Assembly (NCBI GenBank): GCA_910576335.1
Contig: CAJTIU010000014.1
Location: 62,001-126,000, forward strand
Reading direction: 5' to 3'
DNA length: 64,000 nt
Origin: Lachnospiraceae bacterium
Lineage (GTDB): Bacteria > Bacillota > Clostridia > Lachnospirales > Lachnospiraceae
Below, piece after piece: positions 44,441-52,620 of the stretch. The first letter of the stretch is position 1. Every line of letters begins with the position of its first letter. The translations under genes and the position numbers were made by a program. The notes under the pieces were generated by a model, which saw nothing but the letters and a program-made list of their open reading frames with translations, did not search any database and had not been told where the DNA came from.

Positions 44441-45340
44441 TTTTTCATGGCTAATTTTTGCCTTCTTTTTCGTTTTTAAATTATAGCGGTAATATATTGT
44501 TTTATTTCTTTTTGAATCATAACAAGCATAATAGGCATATTTTGATGTGAGTGTAAGCGACTCTATATATGCAGCTTTGATTTTATTTACCAGCGTTTTT
44601 TTGCCTTTTCCGGAAAGACTGCATCTACGGATACGGAATGTACTACTGTTATGTGGATCGCCTATACATTCAGCGTAATAGATTTTATTACGGAAAAAAC
44701 AAGCAGCCTCCCCTTTTTTGGTAATGCGAGTGGCTTTCCCAGTTTTACAGTTATACACATAATAAGCCACAGGACATGGAGCGCCACCATTTGGCCTCGC
44801 CAGAAGATACTGCCCCTTTTGCTCTCTGACACAGGCATTTTTCATAACCCGTTTTGCGGCGCCATTTTTCACATTCATGCGATAAGTATGTATATCCATA
44901 GGAGAATATCCGTCATGGCCTGACAAATATAAATTTCCTTTATAATATGTAGTAATCCCAGACACATTTTTCATTACTCCAATCTGTTTTTTCCCGCTGC
45001 CATCCACCTTAATCCTATAGACATATCCTGTATTATTGCCGTTTTGGCCACTGTCTTCCACTTCCACATAGTAAACGGTAAAGCCATCTGAGATCTGCAT
45101 ATATGCAATTCTGCGTCCGTCCGAGGCTTCGGTAAGCACACTGCCGTTTCCAGACTTTGACGTAGCAGCGTATAGATACCGGGAAGAATTATCACTCCAA
45201 ATATAGTATTTCCCAGTTTTGGTTTCCCTGCCGCATTGTCTGAAAGCGGATGTCTTTGCCTCTGCAGATGTAACAGGCAGCAGGCATACCATAAAAAAGA
45301 GCATCCATAGACCCACAAAAATCATTCTTTGTTTTTTCAT
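44414..45340 (-). CDS. Secreted beta-propeller-like protein (DUF5050-like)
   Basis: A 308-residue protein with a clear signal peptide (residues 1-28, cut after TSAEA). The mature part has repeating YY..N..TGK...I motifs (YYVYNCKTGKATRI, YYRYNLKTKKKAKI) and Gly/Lys-rich turns, as in DUF5050 or beta-propeller-like surface proteins; no enzyme motif is evident. Its C-terminus ...KFKLGTGYF is encoded by the palindromic repeat. Upstream lies a family 4 repeat. It is on the same strand as the dead YesMN genes, which lie just downstream. Confidence 0.7.
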   Translation of the reverse strand: MKKQRMIFVGLWMLFFMVCLLPVTSAEAKTSAFRQCGRETKTGKYYIWSDNSSRYLYAATSKSGNGSVLTEASDGRRIAYMQISDGFTVYYVEVEDSGQNGNNTGYVYRIKVDGSGKKQIGVMKNVSGITTYYKGNLYLSGHDGYSPMDIHTYRMNVKNGAAKRVMKNACVREQKGQYLLARPNGGAPCPVAYYVYNCKTGKATRITKKGEAACFFRNKIYYAECIGDPHNSSTFRIRRCSLSGKGKKTLVNKIKAAYIESLTLTSKYAYYACYDSKRNKTIYYRYNLKTKKKAKISHEKFKLGTGYF

Positions 45341-45370
45341 AACTTCATTCCCCTTTCTCTAAATGAGCAC

Positions 45371-45510
45371 TCTATACTCACAGCCAACGAAATCTGCCGT
45401 AAGTATAGCGCCAGCCACAGCCGCAAAGCGGCATAATTTTGCATACGGCTGTGCGCATCCGTTTATGCCCGTCGTCAGATTGATCTGGCGCTCAGTATAA
45501 ATATTATGAT
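45371..45510 (-). repeat. Family 4 repeat, copy 2
   Basis: Read on the minus strand, TTTATACTGAGCGCC, ATGCCGCTTTGCGGCTG, ACGGCAGATTTC and GTGAGTATAGAG correspond block by block to 41308-41393. It lies directly upstream of the secreted-protein gene. Confidence 0.55.
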
Positions 45511-45545
45511 TTCGTGAGCTAGTATAGCATAAAGTATATAGGAAT

Positions 45546-45719
45546 TCAATTTATTTCATCTTCCTTTGTTCCATTGCTTTTTACAATCTCCTCCACTGAG
45601 ATCACCACATTTCTAAAGGAAGCCTTTCTCTCCCCCACCTCTGAATCTCCACTCTTCCTTCCATATTTCTTCCCTGTCCGCAAATTACAGGGAAATAAAT
45701 CCGTCTTAATCCCATCCAT
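45546..45719 (-). CDS. Possible 57-residue small protein
   Basis: An ATG at 45719 with GGAGG seven bases upstream opens a 57-codon frame (MDGIKTDLFPCNLRTGKKYG to the end), rich in Lys, Glu and Ser. I recognise no family. A longer frame starts inside the family 2 repeat and is less credible. It may be a real small gene or the 3' end of a decayed one; the ribosome binding site is the main support. Confidence 0.3.
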   Translation of the reverse strand: MDGIKTDLFPCNLRTGKKYGRKSGDSEVGERKASFRNVVISVEEIVKSNGTKEDEIN

Positions 45720-45796
45720 CCTGCTTCCTCCATTTTGAATCATATATTTCTGCCCCTCGCTAAAAGCGGTTCTAACTGAACAGTAACTGAATAGCA

Positions 45797-45943
45797 GCCA
45801 CTGTTCACGGACTAACCGTCCGCTCATAGTAACGCATCCAGCCCATTTAATAATCGCTTTCAGCGAGGGGCTGGATGCCGGAAACCACTACTTCACCGGC
45901 TCGGATGACGTACAGCAAGGTGCACGGCCCCGTGAATAGTAAC
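45797..45943 (+). repeat. Inverted-end repeat family 2, variant B, copy 4
   Basis: This 147-base element has a worn left end (GCCACTGTTCACGG) but a perfect right end (CCGTGAATAGTAAC). Its interior matches the minus-strand reading of copy 1 closely (GCATCCAGYCCATTTAA, TCGCTTTCAGCGAGGGGCTG, GGATGCCGG). It lies in the 385-base gap before the flavodoxin-like gene. Confidence 0.8.
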
Positions 45944-45982
45944 GAATAGCAGCTACTTTTATAATTAATATATCCACCCCAT

Positions 45983-46011
45983 TGTTTTTTATACCACCTT
46001 TGATATATAAT
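45983..46011 (+). promoter_or_regulatory. Promoter of the flavodoxin-like reductase gene
   Basis: TTGTTT (45983-45988), a 17-base spacer and TATAAT (46006-46011). The leader is about 87 bases and ends in AGGAGC before the ATG at 46105. No regulator site is obvious. Confidence 0.55.
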
Positions 46012-46104
46012 ATGATACAGGTCTCACATGACCCTGTCCTTTTACACAAGCACAATCTATGGACACAATACGAACTATATTTTTACAAAAAGGAGCTGAT
46101 TTAC

Positions 46105-46722
46105 ATGAAAGTATTAATGATTAACGGAAGTCCTCATGCCGCCGGCAATACATACACGGCCCTGCATGAGATGGAAGAAACATTTGCAAAGGAAGGCATT
46201 GAAACAGAGCTCGTACAAGTCGGGAATAAAGAGATTCGTGGCTGTATCGCCTGTTATTCCTGTGCAAAAAATGGAAAATGTGTCTTTGACGACATGGTAA
46301 ACGAGCTTGCGCCAAAGTTCGAGGAATGCGACGGTCTGGTCATCGCCAGCCCGGTCTACTACGCATCTGCCAACGCAACTCTCATCGCACTTCTTGACCG
46401 GTTATTCTACAGCACGCCGTTCAATAAGAGCATGAAGGTGGGCGCAAGCGTCGTTGCCGCAAGGCGCGGCGGACTGTCTGCAACCTTTGATGAGCTGAAC
46501 AAGTACTTTACCATTTCCGGAATGCCGGTTGCTTCTAGCCAGTACTGGAACAGCATACACGGACGCACTCCGGGAGAGGCCGCCGCAGATGAAGAAGGCC
46601 TGCAGACCATGCGAACCCTTGCAAAAAACATGACATTTCTCATGAAGAGCATTGCGCTCGGAAAGGAAAAGTACGGGCTGCCTGAAAAAGAGGATCCGGT
46701 AAGGACTAACTTCATCAAATAA
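46105..46722 (+). CDS. Flavodoxin-like NAD(P)H-dependent FMN reductase/iron-sulfur flavoprotein type
   Basis: A 205-residue flavoprotein. The FMN phosphate loop is MINGSPHAAGNTYTAL (residues 5-20) and the isoalloxazine-side loop is ASPVYYASANATL (near 75). The segment GCIACYSCAKNGKCVF (Cys near 47, 50 and 57) is the compact cysteine motif shared with iron-sulfur flavoproteins, though many NAD(P)H oxidoreductases carry it without a cluster. It probably reduces quinones, nitro or azo compounds; the substrate is unknown. I start at the ATG at 46105 after AGGAGC, not at an upstream in-frame ATG. It is monocistronic, ending at a palindromic repeat. Confidence 0.9.
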   Translation: MKVLMINGSPHAAGNTYTALHEMEETFAKEGIETELVQVGNKEIRGCIACYSCAKNGKCVFDDMVNELAPKFEECDGLVIASPVYYASANATLIALLDRLFYSTPFNKSMKVGASVVAARRGGLSATFDELNKYFTISGMPVASSQYWNSIHGRTPGEAAADEEGLQTMRTLAKNMTFLMKSIALGKEKYGLPEKEDPVRTNFIK

Positions 46723-46726
46723 CAAG

Positions 46727-46764
46727 TTGGGGACGGGGCATTTTTAAAAATGCCCCGTCCCCAA
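46727..46764. repeat. Palindromic repeat family 1, copy 9
   Basis: This GGGGCA-type palindrome occupies most of the gap between the convergent flavodoxin-like gene and rseP, starting 4 bases after one stop and ending 9 bases before the other. Confidence 0.88.
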
Positions 46765-46773
46765 TTTTCAGCT

Positions 46774-47805
46774 TTAAAAGAAGACGCGCCTGATATCGTT
46801 GAACATGACGAATACCATGAGTGCCATGAGCAGCGCGATTCCGATCATGTGTACATATCCTTCCTTCTCCGGCGGAACCCGTTTTCTCCTCACTGCTTCG
46901 ATAAAGAGGAATACAAGTCTTCCTCCGTCCAGTGCCGGGAGGAGGAGAAGGTTCATAACGCCCAGGTTTGCGGACAGAAAGATTGCGATGTTGATCATCT
47001 GTACAATGACTGCGAATCCTCCGTAGGATTTACTTTCTTTATATGTGTCATCTACCATATCCACAATTCCAACAGGTCCTGACATCTGATTGAGTCCCAC
47101 TTTCCCGGAGACAAGCATCTTAAGGCTCTCCAGGGTGGTGCTGATCCAGTATTTCACCTCATAGAGGCCATACTGGAGGGCACGGAAAATGTTTGCTTTT
47201 GTATAGCCGGCTGAACCGATCCCCAGACGGTAATAGTTCAGCTCCTTGTCTAATTCAGGAGTAATAACAGCGGTTTTATCTTCTCCCTTGTGGCGGAATG
47301 TAATCTCTGTGGTCTCCCCCTGATGGAACTGGTTATAGACGGAGATCTCCCGGAAGATATGGATTCTCTTTCCGCCCAGACGGATGATAGTATCGCCTTC
47401 TTCTATGCCTGCTTCGGCTGCCGGAGAACCCTCTACTACCGTGCCTGCCACGGGTGTATCGTAGCCGATCATCATGATCAGTACTGCGGCAAATACAAAT
47501 GCCAGTATAAAGTTAAATACCGGGCCTGCTGCAATGACCGAAATTCTTGACCACACGGATTTGTTATTGAAATTACTGGGGGATTCTGTTGCCTCCTCAT
47601 CCTCTCCCATTGCACAGAAGCCTCCGATCGGGAATAAATGAACCGCATATTTTGTTCCTTTATATTCTTTGGAATAGATGGTCGGTCCCATGCCGATAGC
47701 AAATTCATCTACATCAATCCCGTTTTTCTTTGCCAACACAAAATGTCCCAGTTCATGGAAAAATACAATGAAGCTAAATATAATAACTGCTAATATAATA
47801 CCCAA
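46774..47805 (-). CDS. rseP: Site-2 intramembrane metalloprotease RseP/RasP
   Basis: A 343-residue zinc protease of the M50 family that cuts anti-sigma factors and signal peptides within the membrane. The HExxH motif is in FFHELGHFVLAKKNG (residues 16-30), a PDZ domain follows near 115-190, and the third zinc ligand is in MNLLLLPALDGGRL (near 295). The predicted start is TTG at 47805 with GGAGG 11 bases upstream; no better start exists. It lies 8 bases after dxr at the end of the pyrH-frr-uppS-cdsA-dxr-rseP series. Confidence 0.94.
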   Translation of the reverse strand: MGIILAVIIFSFIVFFHELGHFVLAKKNGIDVDEFAIGMGPTIYSKEYKGTKYAVHLFPIGGFCAMGEDEEATESPSNFNNKSVWSRISVIAAGPVFNFILAFVFAAVLIMMIGYDTPVAGTVVEGSPAAEAGIEEGDTIIRLGGKRIHIFREISVYNQFHQGETTEITFRHKGEDKTAVITPELDKELNYYRLGIGSAGYTKANIFRALQYGLYEVKYWISTTLESLKMLVSGKVGLNQMSGPVGIVDMVDDTYKESKSYGGFAVIVQMINIAIFLSANLGVMNLLLLPALDGGRLVFLFIEAVRRKRVPPEKEGYVHMIGIALLMALMVFVMFNDIRRVFF

Positions 47806-47813
47806 TTTGTTTT

Positions 47814-48956
47814 TTACCTCCTGCTTTCAATCCGTTCGTAAACCTCTGCCTCCGCTTCCAGAATCTCCTGAAGCGTTGGATTTTCTTTATTTTTGTGTGC
47901 CCTCATACAGTCCTCGATAATCTGTGTGATTTCAAGATATTTGATCTCACGGTTCAGAAACATTTTTACCGCCAGTTCATTTGCCGCATTAAATACAGTG
48001 GGAAGGGTTCCTTCCGCGCGTCCTGCCTCGTAGGCCAGAGCCAGGGCATAGAAGGTATCCATGTCAGGCTCCTCGAAATCCAGTCTTCCGAGCTTCCAGA
48101 AGTCCAGCCGTTCCCCCGGCAGATATCTCCTCTCCGGGTAATAAAGTGCATACTGGATCGGAAGCTTCATATCCGGTGTCCCAAGCTGTGCCATCACTGC
48201 CCCGTCCACATATTCCACCATTGAATGAATAATGCTCTGAGGCTGGATTACCACCTGGATCTGATCCATCTTTACATCAAACAGCCATCTTGCCTCCATA
48301 ACCTCAAGACCTTTATTCACCATTGTGGAGGAATCAATTGTAATCTTTCTTCCCATAGACCAGTTAGGATGCTTCAAGGCATCCTCAACCTGAATGTCAA
48401 GGAGGTCTTCCTCCTTCTTTCCTCTGAACGGCCCCCCGGATGCAGTCAGCAGGATCTTTTTTACTGCTTTTCCATCATTTCCTCTGAGAGACTGGAAAAT
48501 CGCACTATGCTCGCTGTCCACCGGAAGAATAGATACATTCTTTTCTCCTGCAAGAGGCATAATGATATGGCCTGCTGTCACAAGCGTCTCCTTATTGGCA
48601 AGGGCAATATCCTTTCCTGCCCGGATAGCTTCTATGGTCGGCCGGATCCCGATCATCCCTACAATCGCCGTCACCAGTATATCGATCTCGTGTATTACCG
48701 CCAGTTCTGTCAGTCCATCCATCCCTGAGACTACCCGGGTGTCAAGATCTGCAATTCTAAGCCGCAGCTCCTTTGCCTTCTCTTCATTCCAGACTGCCGC
48801 AAGCTTTGGCCGGAATTCACGAATCTGCTCCTCTAACCGTGTAATATTACTTCCTGCTGAAAGTCCAAGCACCCTGATATCCTGATTTTCCCTGACAACC
48901 TCCAGTGTCTGTGTACCGATTGAACCAGTAGAACCTAGTATCGCTATATTCTTCAT
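47814..48956 (-). CDS. dxr: 1-deoxy-D-xylulose-5-phosphate reductoisomerase
   Basis: A 380-residue NADPH enzyme making MEP, the second step of non-mevalonate isoprenoid synthesis. The nucleotide site is IAILGSTGSIGTQTLEV at the N-terminus; substrate and metal residues lie in ILPVDSEHSAIFQSLRG (near 145-160) and in SMGRKITIDSSTMVNKGLE (near 205-225). I start at the ATG at 48956 with GAGAGG six bases upstream. It provides precursors for undecaprenyl phosphate made by the neighbouring uppS. Confidence 0.96.
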   Translation of the reverse strand: MKNIAILGSTGSIGTQTLEVVRENQDIRVLGLSAGSNITRLEEQIREFRPKLAAVWNEEKAKELRLRIADLDTRVVSGMDGLTELAVIHEIDILVTAIVGMIGIRPTIEAIRAGKDIALANKETLVTAGHIIMPLAGEKNVSILPVDSEHSAIFQSLRGNDGKAVKKILLTASGGPFRGKKEEDLLDIQVEDALKHPNWSMGRKITIDSSTMVNKGLEVMEARWLFDVKMDQIQVVIQPQSIIHSMVEYVDGAVMAQLGTPDMKLPIQYALYYPERRYLPGERLDFWKLGRLDFEEPDMDTFYALALAYEAGRAEGTLPTVFNAANELAVKMFLNREIKYLEITQIIEDCMRAHKNKENPTLQEILEAEAEVYERIESRR

Positions 48957-49027
48957 AATTACCTCTCTCATTGTAATAACCCTGCAAAAAGCTGCCGGGC
49001 AGCCGCTATGCTCTATCCATAAATAAT

Positions 49028-49233
49028 GATGTAAGCGTCAAAAGGTATTTTGACGCTTCTGATACACGGATTGTTCCGTGCTTACGCACTCCCACAATCG
49101 TAAAACACCTCGAATCCGCTCGTTTTTCTGCGAAAAACGGCTACTTCTCAGTGTTTTACGCGTCCCAAAATCATGCTTTTTCATACAAGCATAAAACGCA
49201 TGACCTTTTGACGCTCGCATCATAATAAGCAAA
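49028..49233 (-). repeat. Family 3 element, full-length copy (about 206 bases)
   Basis: Inverted ends ATGATGTAAGCGTCAAAAGGT (49027 on) and ACCTTTTGACGCTCGCATCAT (to 49233) bound a region with internal hairpins (AAGCGTCAAAA with TTTTGACGCTT at 49033-49057; a CGTTTTTC/GAAAAACG hairpin near 49120-49140). The right 60 bases recur in the carAB leader and in the oppA-oppB gap. It fills the 354-base gap between cdsA and dxr, interrupting an otherwise tight gene series. Confidence 0.65.
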
Positions 49234-49310
49234 TCTTTGCTTTTACAATCTATGCCTGATAAATGTCCCATATGTGTAACTGTTCAGCAGAGCCGGATTT
49301 TTGCATGTGG

Positions 49311-50114
49311 CTACAGGGTGCCTGTAAGCCAGGACGCAAGATAGTAAATTACCGGCGCTGTGAAGATGACGCTGTCAAACCGGTCAAGCACTCCCCCGTG
49401 TCCCGGAATCAGCTTCCCGTAATCCTTGATCTCATAGTTTCTTTTAATAGCAGATGCCGCCAGATCTCCCACCTGGGAGATCATACCTCCAACACCGCAG
49501 ATCAATGCATGGTGGAGCGGATTTGCAGATGCACCGGAAAAACGGTTCATGAGAACTGCAAATAAAAACCCGAGAAGAGCCGCTCCAACAATACCGCCAA
49601 CACCGCCCTCCACAGATTTTTTCGGGCTCAGCTTTGGCGCCATCTTGTGCTTTCCGAGCAGTATGCCCACACAGTACGCACAGGTATCGCATCCCCAGGA
49701 GCTTAGGAAAATCAGCCATACAACAATACCGCCATCCGTCAGCACACGCGTCTGATACACATAAGAAAGCATTACCGCCACATAAAAAAAACCGAAAAAT
49801 ATGGTTGTTACCTGCTCCGAACGAAAGGCGGGAAAGGAAAACACATAGGCCCCCATCAGCACTACAAGAAAGAAAATGGTGAGAGGCATCATGTAATCTG
49901 TCTTCCCTGTCAGAATCAGCACATAATATCCAGCCGCGGCAGTATATCCCGCAATGCCCAGATTATTTGCCGCCCCCACCACCTTATAGAGCTCATTCAG
50001 TCCGATCAGGCTTAATAGTGCCAGTACAGCAAGCAAAAGATGTCCGCCATATCCCACTGTTCCGATCAGCACAATCACAAGCACAATTCCGCTTAGTAAT
50101 CTGGTCTTAAACAT
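49311..50114 (-). CDS. cdsA: Phosphatidate cytidylyltransferase
   Basis: A 267-residue membrane protein that makes CDP-diacylglycerol from phosphatidate and CTP. About eight membrane helices are visible, and the C-terminal signature is present as KDYGKLIPGHGGVLDRFDSV. It overlaps uppS by 8 bases (translation coupling). It belongs to the conserved pyrH-frr-uppS-cdsA-dxr-rseP order of Firmicutes. Confidence 0.95.
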   Translation of the reverse strand: MFKTRLLSGIVLVIVLIGTVGYGGHLLLAVLALLSLIGLNELYKVVGAANNLGIAGYTAAAGYYVLILTGKTDYMMPLTIFFLVVLMGAYVFSFPAFRSEQVTTIFFGFFYVAVMLSYVYQTRVLTDGGIVVWLIFLSSWGCDTCAYCVGILLGKHKMAPKLSPKKSVEGGVGGIVGAALLGFLFAVLMNRFSGASANPLHHALICGVGGMISQVGDLAASAIKRNYEIKDYGKLIPGHGGVLDRFDSVIFTAPVIYYLASWLTGTL

Positions 50115-50823
50115 TCTGCCCCTCCTTCACACCGCCGAAGCGCCTGTCTCTTGCATTATAATGCTCAATGGCACGTACAAGCTCTTCCTTTGTAAAATCC
50201 GGCCATGGCACGTCTGTAAAATAGAATTCGGTGTAGGCAAGCTGCCATAGCAGATAATTGGAAAGCCTCTGCTCCCCACTGGTTCTGATTAAAAGATCCG
50301 GATCCGGTATATCATGTGTATCAAGATAGCGCTCAATACGTCTCTCATCAATCTCGTCCGGATCTAATCTTCCTTCTTTCACATCCCTTGACAGATGTCT
50401 GACCGCGCGCACAAGTTCATCCCTGCTTCCGTAATTAATGGCAATCTGAAAATTAAGCCCTCCGTTTCCCTTTGTTGCTTCTTCAAGCTCCGCAATCCTG
50501 CTCCGGATATCCGCATCCAGCTTTGAGATATCCCCAATAACACGGATCTTCATATCATTTTTTGCCGCTGTTTTAAGGCAGGTCTTCATATAATTGCGCA
50601 GAAGCTTCATAAGTGCATCTACCTCATCCTTCGGCCGGCTCCAGTTCTCCGTGGAAAATGCGTATACCGTCAGATACTTTACTCCCATGCGGAAGGCATC
50701 CTCGCAGATCCGTTCCACGTTCTTGCTTCCCTGTGCATGCCCGTAATTGCGCGGCATTCCCTTTGATTTCGCCCAGCGTCCGTTGCCGTCCAGTATAATT
50801 GCAACATGCTGTGGTATATTCAT
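50107..50823 (-). CDS. uppS: Undecaprenyl diphosphate synthase (isoprenyl transferase)
   Basis: A 238-residue cis-prenyltransferase making the lipid carrier for peptidoglycan. The catalytic region is HVAIILDGNGRWAKSKG (Asp near residue 13), with YLTVYAFSTENW and the C-terminal LLIRTSGEQRLSNYLLWQ. I start at the ATG at 50823, after AGGAGC; the longer frame contains unrelated residues. Downstream genes supply its substrates and use its product. Confidence 0.96.
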   Translation of the reverse strand: MNIPQHVAIILDGNGRWAKSKGMPRNYGHAQGSKNVERICEDAFRMGVKYLTVYAFSTENWSRPKDEVDALMKLLRNYMKTCLKTAAKNDMKIRVIGDISKLDADIRSRIAELEEATKGNGGLNFQIAINYGSRDELVRAVRHLSRDVKEGRLDPDEIDERRIERYLDTHDIPDPDLLIRTSGEQRLSNYLLWQLAYTEFYFTDVPWPDFTKEELVRAIEHYNARDRRFGGVKEGQNV

Positions 50824-50913
50824 AATAACAGCTCCTTCCATATAAGACAATGCACTCCCGGAAAATCCTCTGTCCCTGCCTTCACGGCTGATTTTCCAGG
50901 AGTACATATCTGT

Positions 50914-51465
50914 TTATACCGTCATTACTTCCTTTGACTTTGACTCTACGGTCTTGTCAACCTCTTTTACAAACTTATCCGTAAGCTTCTGAAGATCATC
51001 GGTCATATCCTTAATCTCATCCTCTGATACATCCGTACCCTTTAGCTTTTTAAAGGTATCATTGCCGTCGCGGCGAATGTTGCGGACAGCTACCTTTGCC
51101 GCCTCTCCTTTCTTCTTTACATCCTTTACAAGCTCCTTTCTGCGCTCTTCTGTAAGCTCTGGAAATACAAGACGGATGCAGGAGCCGTCATTGGTTGGAT
51201 TGATGCCAAGATCAGATACCTGGATTGCCTTTTCAATCACCTTAAGCATGTTCTTCTCCCATGGCTGGATCTGAATCATACGCGGATCCGGAACTGCCAC
51301 ATTCGCCACCTGCTGAATCGGCGTAGGGGTTCCGTAATAGTCTACCATAATTCTGTTCAGGACATTCGGATTGGCACGCCCTGCACGGATTGCCCCCAGC
51401 TCATCCACCAGATTCGCGATTGTCTTCTCCATCTTTGTTTCGTATACTTTAAGCCTTTCGTTCAT
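50914..51465 (-). CDS. frr: Ribosome recycling factor
   Basis: A 183-residue protein that splits post-termination ribosomes with EF-G. The family's helical domain and the RAGRANPNVLNRIMVDYYG and RIQPW-like (MIQIQPWEKNML) segments are present, with the normal length. It lies 18 bases after pyrH. Confidence 0.97.
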   Translation of the reverse strand: MNERLKVYETKMEKTIANLVDELGAIRAGRANPNVLNRIMVDYYGTPTPIQQVANVAVPDPRMIQIQPWEKNMLKVIEKAIQVSDLGINPTNDGSCIRLVFPELTEERRKELVKDVKKKGEAAKVAVRNIRRDGNDTFKKLKGTDVSEDEIKDMTDDLQKLTDKFVKEVDKTVESKSKEVMTV

Positions 51466-51483
51466 AACCTGTCTCCTCCTTAT

Positions 51484-52179
51484 CTATACAGTCACTCTGG
51501 TTCCTGTAAATGTTCCTGTCATTGTCTCAATTATACTATTCTCTTCATTCAGGCCGAATACAAGCATCGGCATCTTATTTTCCAGGCACATGATTGACGC
51601 GGTAAGGTCAACTGCCTGAAGCTTTTTGTCAATAATCTCCTGAATGGAAATCTCGTCATATTTTACCGCTTCCGGATTCACTTTTGGATCACTGTCGTAA
51701 ATGCCATCAATTGCCTTTGCCAGCAGCATGGCATCTGCTTCAATCTCTATTGCGCGGAGAACTGCTCCTGTGTCTGTGGAAAAATACGGATGCCCGGTTC
51801 CTCCTGCAAAAAAGATAACCTTTCCTTCTTCTAGCGCCGTAAGTGCTTTATCCTTGGAAAACAGGGCGGTAAATGCCCCACAGACAAATGGGGTGAATAC
51901 CTCTGTCTTCATTCCTGCATACCGGAAAATGTCGGATACGTAAATACAGTTCATAACTGTTGCCAGCATCCCGATCTGATCCGCCTTCACCCGGTCAATG
52001 GTCTCGCTTGTCCTGCCCCGCCAGAAATTGCCGCCGCCGGTAACCACTGCTACCTGAATGCCGCTGTCTGTCAGTGCCTTTACCTGCTTTGCAACCCCCA
52101 TGCAGGTTGCCTCGTCAAAGCCAGTCCCTTTGCTGCCTGCAAGGGCTTCGCCGCTGAGCTTAAGTAATACTCTTTTCAT
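51484..52179 (-). CDS. pyrH: Uridylate kinase
   Basis: A 231-residue UMP kinase of the amino acid kinase fold. The N-terminal KRVLLKLSGEALAG and the GGGNFWRGR segment (near 50) are diagnostic; FFAGGTGHPYFSTDT lies in the middle. It heads the pyrH-frr-uppS-cdsA-dxr-rseP series. A TATACT box sits about 30 bases upstream within a palindrome, so the operon probably starts here. Confidence 0.97.
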   Translation of the reverse strand: MKRVLLKLSGEALAGSKGTGFDEATCMGVAKQVKALTDSGIQVAVVTGGGNFWRGRTSETIDRVKADQIGMLATVMNCIYVSDIFRYAGMKTEVFTPFVCGAFTALFSKDKALTALEEGKVIFFAGGTGHPYFSTDTGAVLRAIEIEADAMLLAKAIDGIYDSDPKVNPEAVKYDEISIQEIIDKKLQAVDLTASIMCLENKMPMLVFGLNEENSIIETMTGTFTGTRVTV

Positions 52180-52198
52180 AGTTTTTGTACTCCTTCAC

Positions 52199-52216
52199 AT
52201 ACTTATAGATAAGTAT
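52199..52216 (-). promoter_or_regulatory. Palindrome over the pyrH promoter
   Basis: ATACTTAT-AG-ATAAGTAT is an 18-base inverted repeat with perfect arms, overlapping a TATACT box 20-40 bases before the pyrH start. No strong -35 box is seen. It could bind a regulator or be a short leader hairpin. Confidence 0.35.
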
Positions 52217-52290
52217 AGCACAGGAACGGCGAAAATGGAATATGGATGTTTATTTTTCTGCTTAAAAACGGGGCGATTGAAAAACGGACG

Positions 52291-52469
52291 CAGGCAGGGG
52301 AAACCGGGTATTCCATTCAAACGGGGCAAAATTCCGATGAACTAACCGTTAACTCTGACTAAGACGTTCGGGAGAGCCCTCACGTCTAAGTCGCCGTAAA
52401 CGGTGGATTTCATCTCCATAAAAAGCGCCCCTGACTGTTTTCATCGGAATACCCGGTTTCCCCTGTCTG
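52291..52469. repeat. Inverted-repeat element in a gene-free stretch
   Basis: The 24-base arms at 52291-52314 (CAGGCAGGGGAAACCGGG then TATTCC) and 52446-52469 pair at 23 of 24 positions. Further pairing exists inside (CCGATGAA with TTTCATCGG). The enclosed 130 bases hold AAGACG/CGTCTAAG-type blocks and no convincing gene. It occupies part of the 637-base gap 52180-52816. Confidence 0.55.
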
Positions 52470-52620
52470 CTGTATCCTGGCAATTGCTAAATGATATATC
52501 AGGTGGAAGATGACGGTATACAGGCAGAAAAATGTGAGTAGGCTGGTGGGTGCTGACAGCGGACACATTGTGTATGAATCCATGATTCCAGTGCAGTAAG
52601 ATTATTTAGCATCTGAGCCC

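Noticed and set aside
46727-46764. Palindromic repeats as standard rho-independent terminators
   Set aside because: The T-tract lies in the centre of the hairpin and no T-run follows either arm, so the classic mechanism does not fit, although some effect on RNA ends is possible.
49038-49271. Possible small gene within the family 3 element
   Set aside because: The frame follows the repeat and a similar peptide (HAFxACMKKH) occurs in the other repeat copy at 33.7 kb, showing it is repeat-derived.
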